Shown: piece after piece, positions 26,402 through 34,269 of the stretch
Numbering within the stretch: the stretch's first letter is position 1
Layout: the number at the start of each line of letters is the position of its first letter
Assembly (NCBI RefSeq): GCF_001678665.1
Contig: NZ_LZRP01000001.1
Coordinates: 620,001 to 684,000 of the forward strand
Direction of reading: 5' to 3'
DNA: 64,000 bases
Source of the DNA: Erythrobacter sp. QSSC1-22B
GTDB taxonomy: Bacteria > Pseudomonadota > Alphaproteobacteria > Sphingomonadales > Sphingomonadaceae
Made by a program: the position numbers and the translations under genes
Notes under the pieces: generated by a model
The model's database searches: none
What the model was told of the DNA's origin: nothing
What the model saw: only the letters and a program-made list of their open reading frames with translations

Positions 26402-27610
26402 AAAATCCACCGGCCCATCCAGCTCGGCCACATTCCACGGCAGGCCGTGGGCGTTGAGCATGTCCATAAAGGGGTCGGGATCGAATTCCTCGATGTTGAA
26501 CACGCCCTCACCCTTCCACGCCCCCTGCAGCACCATCGCGCTGCCGATCATCGCAGGCACGCCGGTAGTATAGGAAACCGCCTGGTTGCCGGTTTCGGCA
26601 TAAGCGTCCTCGTGATCGCAGATATTGTTGATATAGAAGGTCTTCTCGCCAGAACCGTCGAGCGCCTCACCGGTGGCGATCACGCCGATATTGGTCTTGC
26701 CCTTGGTGGTCTCGCCCAGCGATTCCGGCTTGGGCAGCACGGCAGCGAGGAATTGCAGCGGGACAATATCGCGACCCTGGTACTTTACCGGCTCGATGCT
26801 GGTCATGCCGACATTCTGCAGCACGGTGAGATGGGTGATGTACTGGTCGCCAAAGGTCATCCAGAAGCGCGCGCGCTCGAGTTCGGGAACGAAGCGCGCA
26901 AGGCTTTCGAGCTCCTCGTGATACATCATGTACATGTTCTTGGGGCCGACCGCCTCGAAGTCGAATTCGACCTTCTTGGCCAGCGCGGGGGTCTCTACAA
27001 AAGCACCGTTTTCCCAGTGGCGCGCGGGCGCGGTGATTTCACGGATGTTGATTTCCGGATTGAAATTGGTGGCAAAATGCTGGCCGTGGTCGCCGCCATT
27101 GCAGTCGAGAATGTCGAGCTGGCGGATGGTCTTGAGCTTGTGCTTCTTGAGCCACATGGTGAAAACGCTGGTGACGCCCGGATCGAAACCCGAGCCGAGC
27201 AGCGCCATGATCCCCGCTTCCTTGAAGCGGTCGTGATAGGCCCATTGCCATTTGTATTCGAACTTGGCCTCGTCCTTGGGCTCGTAATTAGCGGTATCGA
27301 GATAATGGACCCCGGCCTCCAAGCATGCGTCCATGATCGGCAGGTCCTGATAGGGCAGCGCCAGATTGACAACTAGGCTGGGCTGTATCTTGCGGATCAG
27401 ATTGACCATTGCCGGGACTTCCTCGGCGTCGATCTCGTAGGTGGCGATGTCCTGCCCGGTGCGTTCCTTCACGCTCTTCGCAATGGAATCGCATTTCGAC
27501 TTCGTGCGGCTGGCGAGATGGATGTCCGCGAAGATATCCGCATTCATCGCCATCTTGTGCACGCACACCGAACTGACGCCGCCCGCGCCGATGACCAGAA
27601 CTGTCGACAT
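26399..27610 (-). CDS. Carboxynorspermidine dehydrogenase (saccharopine-dehydrogenase family)
   Basis: NADPH enzyme that condenses aspartate semialdehyde with a diamine (putrescine or diaminopropane) to carboxy(nor)spermidine. It has 403 residues. The Rossmann start is TVLVIGAGGVSSVCVHKMA, followed by DIHLASRTKSKCDSIA and the family segments LALPYQDLPIMDACLEAGVHYLDTANYEPKDEA and DNICDHEDAYAE-like ICDHEDAYAETGNQAVSYTTGVPAM. Assignment as carboxynorspermidine rather than saccharopine dehydrogenase rests on the partnership with nspC. It is first gene of the leftward polyamine set, divergent from the dehydratase gene. Confidence 0.92.
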   Translation of the reverse strand: MSTVLVIGAGGVSSVCVHKMAMNADIFADIHLASRTKSKCDSIAKSVKERTGQDIATYEIDAEEVPAMVNLIRKIQPSLVVNLALPYQDLPIMDACLEAGVHYLDTANYEPKDEAKFEYKWQWAYHDRFKEAGIMALLGSGFDPGVTSVFTMWLKKHKLKTIRQLDILDCNGGDHGQHFATNFNPEINIREITAPARHWENGAFVETPALAKKVEFDFEAVGPKNMYMMYHEELESLARFVPELERARFWMTFGDQYITHLTVLQNVGMTSIEPVKYQGRDIVPLQFLAAVLPKPESLGETTKGKTNIGVIATGEALDGSGEKTFYINNICDHEDAYAETGNQAVSYTTGVPAMIGSAMVLQGAWKGEGVFNIEEFDPDPFMDMLNAHGLPWNVAELDGPVDF

Positions 27611-27695
27611 AGTAACTCCATTGCTTGCCCGACCGGCGCGCTCGCGGGGCCGGTGTGATACTTGCTCACATAGGGAAATGCGCTAGCCCCGCAAC

Positions 27696-28676
27696 ATGAT
27701 CCGAGAAACCATCCGCATCCCGACCCGCGAGGGTGTCATTGCCGCTGCACAGAGCATCGCCGCGATCCTGCCCCCCACCCCGCTGCTCCCGGTCGAGATC
27801 GGCGGCGTGCGCTGCCATGTGAAGGCCGAGACGCTGCAGCCGGTGGGCGCGTTCAAGATTCGCGGCGGCTGGTGGCGATTGTCGAACCTGACGCCTGCGG
27901 AGCGCGAGCTTGGCGTGGTCGCGGTCTCAAGCGGCAATCATGCCCAAGGCGTCGCCTGGGCGGCGCGGCGGCTGGGGATACCGGCGACCATCGTGATGCC
28001 GCGCAACGCGCCCAAGGTGAAGCTCGAGGCGACAAGGGCGCTGGGCGCCGAGATCGTGCTCTACGACCGCCCCGGCGAGGATCGCGATGCGGTCGCCGCG
28101 CGCGAGGTCGAACGGCGCGGCGCGGTGCTGGTCCATGCCTTTGGCGACCCCTGGGTGATCGAAGGCCAGGGCAGCGCCGGGATCGAGATTGCCGCGCAGC
28201 TGGGCGGCGAACCCTCGCGGATCGTGGTCTGCTGCGGCGGCGGCGGGCTGGCGGCTGGGTTGGCACTGGCCTGCCCGACCAGCGCGGTGGTGCCGGTCGA
28301 GCCCGAGGGCTGGGATATGGTCGGACAAGCGCTCGCCAGCGGCGAAATCGTGTCGGTCGGCGCCAATCCGCCGGCGACGATCTGCGATGCGCTCCAGCCC
28401 GATGCCACCAAGCCGATCAATCTGGCGGTGCTGCGGGACCGCGCCGAGCCCGGCGTCACCGTGACCGACGAGGAGGTCCGCGCCGCGCAGCGCTTCGCCT
28501 TTTCGACGCTGCGGCTGGTGATCGAGCCGGGCGGCGCCGCGGCGCTGGCGGCGGCGCTGGCGGGCAAGGTTGCGCTCGACGAGCGCAGCGTGATCATGCT
28601 CACCGGCGGCAACACCGACGCCGCCAGCTATGCCGCGACTATAACCCGGACCGGCGCGCCCCAATCGCGCGTTTGA
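27696..28676 (+). CDS. Threonine/serine dehydratase-like PLP enzyme
   Basis: Fold-type II PLP enzyme of the threonine/serine dehydratase (or hydroxyaspartate dehydratase) group, 326 residues, without the C-terminal ACT regulatory domain of biosynthetic IlvA, hence catabolic-type. The PLP lysine is in VGAFKIRGGWWRL, the substrate loop in VVAVSSGNHAQGVAWAARRLG and the phosphate-binding glycine loop in VVCCGGGGLAAGLALA. Near the C-terminus VIEPGGAAALAAAL is conserved. It forms 2-oxobutyrate or pyruvate plus ammonia. It is divergent from the polyamine set, and two MAPEG genes follow on the same strand. Confidence 0.88.
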   Translation: MIRETIRIPTREGVIAAAQSIAAILPPTPLLPVEIGGVRCHVKAETLQPVGAFKIRGGWWRLSNLTPAERELGVVAVSSGNHAQGVAWAARRLGIPATIVMPRNAPKVKLEATRALGAEIVLYDRPGEDRDAVAAREVERRGAVLVHAFGDPWVIEGQGSAGIEIAAQLGGEPSRIVVCCGGGGLAAGLALACPTSAVVPVEPEGWDMVGQALASGEIVSVGANPPATICDALQPDATKPINLAVLRDRAEPGVTVTDEEVRAAQRFAFSTLRLVIEPGGAAALAAALAGKVALDERSVIMLTGGNTDAASYAATITRTGAPQSRV

Positions 28677-28724
28677 CAATCGCCCGTTGCCGCCTAGATT
28701 CGCGCGCAACAGGGAGAATATTGA

Positions 28725-29177
28725 ATGCAGGCTCAAATGCTCGCACCGGCCGCCGTGCTGGTGCTCTGGACGCTCGTGATGCTGTTCTGGATGGCGTTCA
28801 CTCGTCTGCCCGCGATGAAGGGCCTTGGCGGCGGGTTGAAAGACGCCAAGCCCGGCGGTCGCGGCCAGAACCTCGAGGGTGTGATCCCCGACAAGGTCAA
28901 CTGGAAGGCGCACAATTACGTGCACCTGATGGAGCAGCCGACCATCTTCTACGCCACCGCGCTGATCCTGGCGATCATGGGCGCAGGCGCGCTGGATGTG
29001 CTGATGGCGTGGATCTATGTCGCGCTGCGGATCGTCCACTCGGTCTATCAAGCGACGGTGAATGTGGTGAAGATCCGTTTCGCGTTCTTCATGCTCTCGA
29101 CCTTTGCGCTGATCGTGCTGGCGGTGCGCGCGTTGATGGCGACGCTGCTGTTCGACCCCGGCCTGGCGCCTAGCTGA
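28725..29177 (+). CDS. MAPEG family membrane protein (first of two)
   Basis: Membrane protein of 150 residues in the MAPEG family (membrane-associated proteins in eicosanoid and glutathione metabolism). Four hydrophobic segments are seen: VLVLWTLVMLFWMAFTRLPA, IFYATALILAIMGAG, VLMAWIYVALRIVHSVYQA and FAFFMLSTFALIVLAVRAL. The conserved helix-2 region reads NWKAHNYVHLMEQPTIFYATAL, with the Glu that contacts glutathione in family members. Bacterial functions are mostly unknown. ATG 28725 follows AGGGAGAA. A paralogue follows 58 bases downstream, so the pair probably arose by tandem duplication. Confidence 0.88.
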   Translation: MQAQMLAPAAVLVLWTLVMLFWMAFTRLPAMKGLGGGLKDAKPGGRGQNLEGVIPDKVNWKAHNYVHLMEQPTIFYATALILAIMGAGALDVLMAWIYVALRIVHSVYQATVNVVKIRFAFFMLSTFALIVLAVRALMATLLFDPGLAPS

Positions 29178-29235
29178 GGGCCCAACGGGGCGCCCAATCG
29201 ATGGCCTGATCGAGGCCCAATCAAGGGAGAGTGCG

Positions 29236-29670
29236 ATGAACGAGTCCGCCATCCTCCAGCCGGTGGTCGTGCTGCTGGCCTGGACCATGGTCATGTGGGT
29301 ATGGATGTACGCCACCCGCCTGCCCGCGATGACCAAGGCCGGGCTCGCGCCCAACGACGCGCGCCAGATCGGCGTGCTCGACGAGCGCCTGCCGGCGCAG
29401 ATCCAGTGGAAGGCACACAATTACAACCATCTGCACGAGCAGCCGACCGTGTTCTACGCGGTCTGTCTGGTGCTCGCGATGGTGGGCTGGGGCGACGGGT
29501 TCAACGCCTGGCTGGCCTGGGCCTATGTCGGCCTCAGGGTGCTACATTCGCTGGTGCAGGCGACGGTTAACGCGGTGGCGGTGCGCTTCGCGCTGTTCGC
29601 TCTATCGAGCCTCGTGCTGCTCGCGCTCGTTTTCCACGCCGCCATCTGGGCCTTCGACATCCACTTCTAG
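29236..29670 (+). CDS. MAPEG family membrane protein (second of two)
   Basis: Paralogue of the preceding gene, 144 residues, with the same order of hydrophobic segments and the equivalent core IQWKAHNYNHLHEQPTVFYAVCL. It starts LQPVVVLLAWTMVMWVWMYATRLPAM, close to the first copy's opening. ATG 29236 has AAGGGAGAG upstream. The two copies have diverged well beyond recent duplication but keep the AHNY-H-EQP motif, suggesting both are functional, perhaps as a hetero-oligomer (inference; MAPEG proteins are trimers). It ends 21 bases from the convergent trxB stop. Confidence 0.87.
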   Translation: MNESAILQPVVVLLAWTMVMWVWMYATRLPAMTKAGLAPNDARQIGVLDERLPAQIQWKAHNYNHLHEQPTVFYAVCLVLAMVGWGDGFNAWLAWAYVGLRVLHSLVQATVNAVAVRFALFALSSLVLLALVFHAAIWAFDIHF

Positions 29671-29690
29671 CCGGTCACGCCGCTAAAAGG

Positions 29691-30695
29691 TCACTCCGCC
29701 GCTTCGCGCTCTGGAGCTTCGGCGGGAGCGTGGGCGTGGCCGTCGGTGTCGATCTCGAGGTTCGCGAGAAAGCGTTCGGCATCCAGCGCGGCCATGCAGC
29801 CCATGCCCGCGGCGGTCACCGCCTGGCGATAGACGTGATCGGTCACATCGCCAGCCGCGAAGACCCCGGGGATCGCGGTCTTGGGCGTGCCCGCTTCGAC
29901 CAGCAGATAACCGCCATCGTCCATCTCCAGCTTGCCCTTGAACAGTTCGGTGGCGGGCGAATGGCCGATCGCGACGAAGGCTCCGTCGGCCTTGAGCTCG
30001 CTTGCAGAGCCATCGACGGTGTCGCGCAGATTGAGATGGGTCAGCCCGCCCGCGAGCGGATCGCCCGCGAAACTGTCGACCGCCTTGTTCCACAGCACCG
30101 AGATCTTGGGGTGGTTGAGCAGACGCTCCTGGAGGATCTTTTCGGCGCGCAGCGAATCGCGGCGGTGGATCAGCGTGACGTCGTCGGAATGATTGGTGAG
30201 GTAGAGCGCTTCCTCGACCGCGGTGTTGCCGCCGCCAATGACCGCGACCTTCTTGCCGCGGTAGAAGAACCCGTCGCAGGTGGCGCAGGCCGAGACGCCC
30301 TTGCCCCCCAGCTCCTGTTCGCCCGGCGCGCCCAGCCATTTGGCCTGCGCCCCGGTAGCGATAACCAGCGCATCGCCGATATATTCGTCGCCGCTGTCGC
30401 CCACCGCGCGGAACGGCGAGCCACCCGCCAGATCGACCTCGACGATGGTGTCCCACATCATCCGTGTGCCGACATGCTCCGCCTGCGCCTGCATCTCCTC
30501 CATCAGCCACGGGCCCTGCACCACGTCGCGAAAGCCGGGATAGTTCTCGACATCGGTGGTGATCGTGAGCTGGCCGCCGGGCTGGAGGCCCTGCACCACG
30601 ATCGGCTCCATCATCGCGCGCGCGCCATAGATGGCGGCGGAATAGCCCGCGGGGCCGGAGCCGATGATGAGCAGTTTGGTGCGATGGGTAGCCAT
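29691..30695 (-). CDS. trxB: Thioredoxin-disulfide reductase
   Basis: FAD/NADPH enzyme that keeps thioredoxin reduced; cytosolic homodimer of 334 residues. The FAD Rossmann loop is LLIIGSGPAGYSAAIYGARA, the redox pair is in GVSACATCDGFFY, the NADPH loop is VAVIGGGNTAVEEALYL and the C-terminal FAD motif is GVFAAGDVTDHVYRQAVTAAG. A charged extension (about 20 residues: HAHAPAEAPEREAAE) goes beyond the usual end. It is leftward, downstream of the phosphatase gene by about 60 bases. No thioredoxin gene lies nearby. Confidence 0.96.
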   Translation of the reverse strand: MATHRTKLLIIGSGPAGYSAAIYGARAMMEPIVVQGLQPGGQLTITTDVENYPGFRDVVQGPWLMEEMQAQAEHVGTRMMWDTIVEVDLAGGSPFRAVGDSGDEYIGDALVIATGAQAKWLGAPGEQELGGKGVSACATCDGFFYRGKKVAVIGGGNTAVEEALYLTNHSDDVTLIHRRDSLRAEKILQERLLNHPKISVLWNKAVDSFAGDPLAGGLTHLNLRDTVDGSASELKADGAFVAIGHSPATELFKGKLEMDDGGYLLVEAGTPKTAIPGVFAAGDVTDHVYRQAVTAAGMGCMAALDAERFLANLEIDTDGHAHAPAEAPEREAAE

Positions 30696-30757
30696 GGAAA
30701 GTCTCTCGGGGAAAATGGATCGTTGAAGTGGCTATATGGGGAGCGGATGCGCCGCTG

Positions 30758-31537
30758 TCACGCCACCAGCCGCGTGTGGAGCCGCTCGCGCATCGGCTCG
30801 TCCACACCTATCACCGTCTCGAGATAGGCATCGAGCGAACCGTGGTCGCGCGCCACCTCCTTGCGGTATGTTGCAAGATAGTCCTCGTGCACCTCGAGCA
30901 GCGCGCGGATCGCATCCTCTTCCAGCTTGCGACCCAGCCGCTGCTCGATCCCGGGGACCGATTGTTCGCGCAGCACCGAAATGGTCGGAGCCTGATTGGT
31001 GCGGAGGAATTCGGCCAGCTGATCCTCCTCGCTGGCGCCCAAGACATGGAGCAGCAGCATGGCCGCCACACCGGTGCGGTCCTTGCCCGCGAAGCAATGC
31101 ACCAGGCTGGCACCATCGCGCTGGTCGAGCGCGCGGAAATAGCGACCGAACATCGCGATCATCGCCGGATTGCGCGGCATACGGGTGTAGACCGCGATCA
31201 TCCGCTGGCGCGCGAACTGGGCGGTGGTGGTGTCGGCATCGACATCCATATGCGGCGGGCTGGAACTGGTCTCGCCATCATGCGCGATCACCTCTGCGGC
31301 AAAGCCTTCGCCGCGACGGCAGGGGTTGCGCTCGCGCTCCGAAGTGCCGCGCAGGTCGATCACGGTGCGGATATCGAGCGCGTCGATGGCGGCGAGATCG
31401 GCATCGCTCGCGCCGACATGCTGGCCCGAGCGGTAGAGCAGCCCGCTGCGGACATGTCCGCCGCCCGACACCTGCCAGCCGCCGTAATCGCGGAAATTGT
31501 GAATGCCCTCGGTGGGGACGAATGGTTCGCGAATCAT
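30758..31537 (-). CDS. Tyrosine-protein phosphatase, LipA/SIW14-like
   Basis: Dual-specificity-like phosphatase (tyrosine or phosphoinositide substrates) of 259 residues. The P-loop HCFAGKDRTG (Cys-X5-Arg) lies near residue 120, and the N-terminal motif FRDYGGW followed by VRSGLLYRSGQHVG and VIDLRGTSERERNP identify the group known from Listeria LipA and Mycobacterium PtpB. ATG 31537 is chosen because MIREPFVPTEGIHNFRD is the family start; ATG 31573 overlaps the aspartic protease end. It shares strand and close spacing with the aspartic protease gene upstream (43 bases), so co-transcription is likely. Substrate unknown. Confidence 0.88.
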   Translation of the reverse strand: MIREPFVPTEGIHNFRDYGGWQVSGGGHVRSGLLYRSGQHVGASDADLAAIDALDIRTVIDLRGTSERERNPCRRGEGFAAEVIAHDGETSSSPPHMDVDADTTTAQFARQRMIAVYTRMPRNPAMIAMFGRYFRALDQRDGASLVHCFAGKDRTGVAAMLLLHVLGASEEDQLAEFLRTNQAPTISVLREQSVPGIEQRLGRKLEEDAIRALLEVHEDYLATYRKEVARDHGSLDAYLETVIGVDEPMRERLHTRLVA

Positions 31538-31580
31538 GCGGAAGAGAGTGGCAGCGCCGGGCCCCGGCAACAAGAGCAGT

Positions 31581-32243
31581 CTACTCGCTGAGATCCGCCT
31601 GCGCGGGCACGAGGATCAGCGTCCGGTCCTCGACCCGCCAGCCAGAGAGCCGCGATAGGACATTCATGCCAAGAACATTGGTCTGCCCGAGATTGGGGAC
31701 GATAATGACATCGATACCGCTGGCCTCGACATTGCCGAAGCTCAGCGTGTCGGCGGTGGATATCTGCGCGTTGATCGCGCCATTCGCGGTGGTGATCCGT
31801 ACAGGAATACCGCCGGTGCGCGCGGCGAGGCCGGCACGATCGGCCACTTCTTGCGAGACCGCGGTTACCGTGGCGCCGGTATCGACGAGAAAATTTGCGG
31901 GCACGCCGTTGAGCTGGGCCTCCAGCCAGTAGTGCCCGTCTGGCGAAACCGGGATCCGCGTTTCGCCGCCCTCGACCACCTGCGACGGCAGGCCCAGTTG
32001 CGGTACCGCCAGATCGATGCGCGAATCGAAGCGCGAGAGCTGGAGCACCACGGTGATCAGGATCGCACCCAGCGCCAGCGTACTCAGCGTGCGAACCACG
32101 CGCCCGGCGGGAACCCGGCGATGCACCATGACGGCCCCGATCCAGCCGCCTACCATCGCGACGATGGCGGCAATCAGCAGGTCAAAGCGAGGGATCGAGC
32201 GCACGATATCGGCGATCGCATCGAAGGCTGGGGCGAAGTCCAT
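31581..32243 (-). CDS. Membrane-anchored retropepsin-like aspartic protease (TIGR02281)
   Basis: Clan AA aspartic protease-like protein of 220 residues. Two N-terminal hydrophobic segments (RFDLLIAAIVAMVGGWIGAV and a helix at LSTLALGAILITVVL) anchor it. The catalytic domain begins near residue 95 and shows the single FLVDTGATVTAVS triad, with dimer-type flap residues and the closing LGMNVLSRLSGWRVEDRTLIL. It would face the periplasm and work as a homodimer. ATG 32243 is taken as start because the sequence before it (from 32279) looks random. The substrate is unknown; the family is widespread in alphaproteobacteria. Confidence 0.87.
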   Translation of the reverse strand: MDFAPAFDAIADIVRSIPRFDLLIAAIVAMVGGWIGAVMVHRRVPAGRVVRTLSTLALGAILITVVLQLSRFDSRIDLAVPQLGLPSQVVEGGETRIPVSPDGHYWLEAQLNGVPANFLVDTGATVTAVSQEVADRAGLAARTGGIPVRITTANGAINAQISTADTLSFGNVEASGIDVIIVPNLGQTNVLGMNVLSRLSGWRVEDRTLILVPAQADLSE

Positions 32244-32313
32244 CACCGCGATATAGGAACGCGACCCCTGCGGGTCCATGAACCGCAGCGGTTTGCCGCG
32301 ACGGGGGAGGCGC

Positions 32314-33255
32314 TCAGCTGGATTCGGCGATCACGCGATCGGCCAGTTCGCGCCCGGAAATCCATGCGCTTTCGACTCTCGGAGCAAGCAGCCAGTCGCC
32401 CGCAAGGCCGAGACCGAGCGCAGCGTCCCACAGCGCGGGTTCGCCCGCAACCGGCTGCGCCTTGGCATAAAGCCAGCGATGCGCGGCGAGATAGATCGGG
32501 CGCGCCGGCTCGACTGCGTTCTCGGCGCAGAAGACTGCGAGGAGTTGCTCGGCAACCTGCTCGGCCCGAAGGTCCAGATGGTCGCGCGTCCAGTCGGGAG
32601 AAGCCTGGAGAACCCAGCTTTCGCTGCCGCTGCGCCCCGGCTTGGCGCCATCGCGCGCCGCCCATGCCACCGCATCGCCCGTCGTGATCGTATCGGCGAG
32701 CGGCAGGGTTTGCGCAAAACAGGCCATCACCGTCCAGCATGGCTCCGATGTCGTTCGCTCGGCACGATCGGCAAAATTGGGCGAGAAGGGCGCCACCAGC
32801 GGCCCCGCCTGCTCGGCCGGTACGGCGATCGCAACGTGGGTATAGCCCGAGTGCGCGCCTTCCGCGCCATGCAGCACCCATTCGCCTGCACGCCGCTCCA
32901 GTCGCTCGATCCGCGTCGCCCATTGGACATCAAGCCCTTCGGCCATGGCGCGGACCGGCTCGTTCATTCCGGGAACGCCAACCAATGCCTCGGCGCCCGC
33001 TGCGGGCCAGGGCGCCACCCTGCCCGCATCGCGCCATCGTGCAACTTCCGCGCGAAACCGTTCGTCGCGCGCGGTGAAATATTGCGCGCCGTGGTCGAAA
33101 CGCAATTCGCGCGCTTCTACCTGCACGCGCCGGGTCGACATCCGCCCTCCCGGCCCGCGACCCTTGTCGAAGATATCGACCGAGAGACCCGCCTGCTTCA
33201 GCGCCCGGGCGCAGGAAAGACCGGCCATCCCGGCCCCGATGATCGCGAGGGTCAT
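32314..33255 (-). CDS. Renalase-like FAD-dependent amine oxidoreductase
   Basis: Flavoprotein of 313 residues with the start LAIIGAGMAGLSCARALKQAG and the second FAD block GRGPGGRMSTRRV, followed by LRFDHGAQYFTARDERF as in renalase-like bacterial proteins. Bacterial renalases re-oxidise mis-reduced dihydro-NAD(P) isomers; whether that applies here is inference. The C-terminal block LGLAGDWLLAPRVESAWISG carries the conserved GD. It stands 15 bases downstream of egtD on the same strand and may be translated from the egtBD message. Its own stop lies about 70 bases before the aspartic protease start. Confidence 0.85.
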   Translation of the reverse strand: MTLAIIGAGMAGLSCARALKQAGLSVDIFDKGRGPGGRMSTRRVQVEARELRFDHGAQYFTARDERFRAEVARWRDAGRVAPWPAAGAEALVGVPGMNEPVRAMAEGLDVQWATRIERLERRAGEWVLHGAEGAHSGYTHVAIAVPAEQAGPLVAPFSPNFADRAERTTSEPCWTVMACFAQTLPLADTITTGDAVAWAARDGAKPGRSGSESWVLQASPDWTRDHLDLRAEQVAEQLLAVFCAENAVEPARPIYLAAHRWLYAKAQPVAGEPALWDAALGLGLAGDWLLAPRVESAWISGRELADRVIAESS

Positions 33256-33270
33256 GGCAGGGTCACCGCG

Positions 33271-34269
33271 TCAGGGCGCCTTGCGCGGGTCGGTCGCCTC
33301 GGCGAGGATCAGCGAGAAGCGCTCCTCGCCATCGAGCCAGCGCTTGCACGGGGACCAGCCGGCGGCATGGAGGAGCATGTCGGCGCTGCGGCGGGTGAAT
33401 TTGTGGCTGTTTTCGGTGTGGATCGTCTCGCCCCCCGCCATGGCAAAGTTTTCCCCCGAGACCGAGAATTCGATATCGTGCATCGCCTCGAGATGCATCT
33501 CGACGCGCGCATAGGCGTCGTTCCAGCGCGCGACATGGCGCAGGCTCTCGACGGGTATTGTGCCCTCGAGCTCGCGGTTGATTCGCCGCGCGAGATTGAG
33601 GTTGAACTCACCCGTCACCCCGCCCGCATCGTCATAGGCGGCCTCGAGCACCGCTGTATCCTTGACCAGATCCATCCCGATCAGCAGCAGCGGCTGGACC
33701 CCGTGATCGGCCTGAAGCGTAAGCCGCATCGAGCGCAGCAACTCGACCGCGGTCCAGGCGACCATATTGCCGATGGTTGAACCGGGGAAGAACCCCAGCT
33801 TCGGAGCGCGCTCCACATCGGCGGGAAGCGTGACCTCGGCCATGAAATCGGCCTCGACCGGATAAACGGGTAGCCCGGGAAACTTCGCCGAGAGTTCAGC
33901 AGCCGCCTGGCGCAGGAAATCGCCCGCGATGTCGAGCGGGACATAGGAGGACGGCGCAATCGCCGCGAGCAGCAGCGGGGTCTTGACCGAACTGCCCGAG
34001 CCGAATTCGACCACCGCGCGGTCCGGACCGACCGCGGCGGCGATCTCGCTCGCGCGTTCGGAGAGGATTTCGGTTTCGGCGCGGGTGGGGTAGTATTCAG
34101 GGACCTGCGTGATGTCCTCGAACAATTGCGACCCGGCATCGTCGTAGAGCCAGCGCGCCGGGATCGCCTTATGCCCCGCGCGCAGACCCTCGAGCACATC
34201 GGCGCGAAACGCGCGATCAATCCCGCCCTCGTCGCGATCGACGAGGGTTATTCCTTCGCTGGTCTTCAT
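33271..34269 (-). CDS. egtD: L-histidine N(alpha)-methyltransferase EgtD
   Basis: SAM enzyme that trimethylates histidine to hercynine, first step of ergothioneine synthesis. It has 332 residues. Family features are IPARWLYDDAGSQLFEDITQ, PEYYPTRAETEIL, the SAM loop VVEFGSGSSVKTPLLL, LGFFPGSTIGN and GEFNLNLARRINRELEG, close to the experimentally known mycobacterial protein pattern. ATG 34269 shares one base with the egtB stop (TGATG), so the two genes are translationally coupled. Upstream in-frame codons belong to an out-of-frame reading of egtB. Confidence 0.94.
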   Translation of the reverse strand: MKTSEGITLVDRDEGGIDRAFRADVLEGLRAGHKAIPARWLYDDAGSQLFEDITQVPEYYPTRAETEILSERASEIAAAVGPDRAVVEFGSGSSVKTPLLLAAIAPSSYVPLDIAGDFLRQAAAELSAKFPGLPVYPVEADFMAEVTLPADVERAPKLGFFPGSTIGNMVAWTAVELLRSMRLTLQADHGVQPLLLIGMDLVKDTAVLEAAYDDAGGVTGEFNLNLARRINRELEGTIPVESLRHVARWNDAYARVEMHLEAMHDIEFSVSGENFAMAGGETIHTENSHKFTRRSADMLLHAAGWSPCKRWLDGEERFSLILAEATDPRKAP

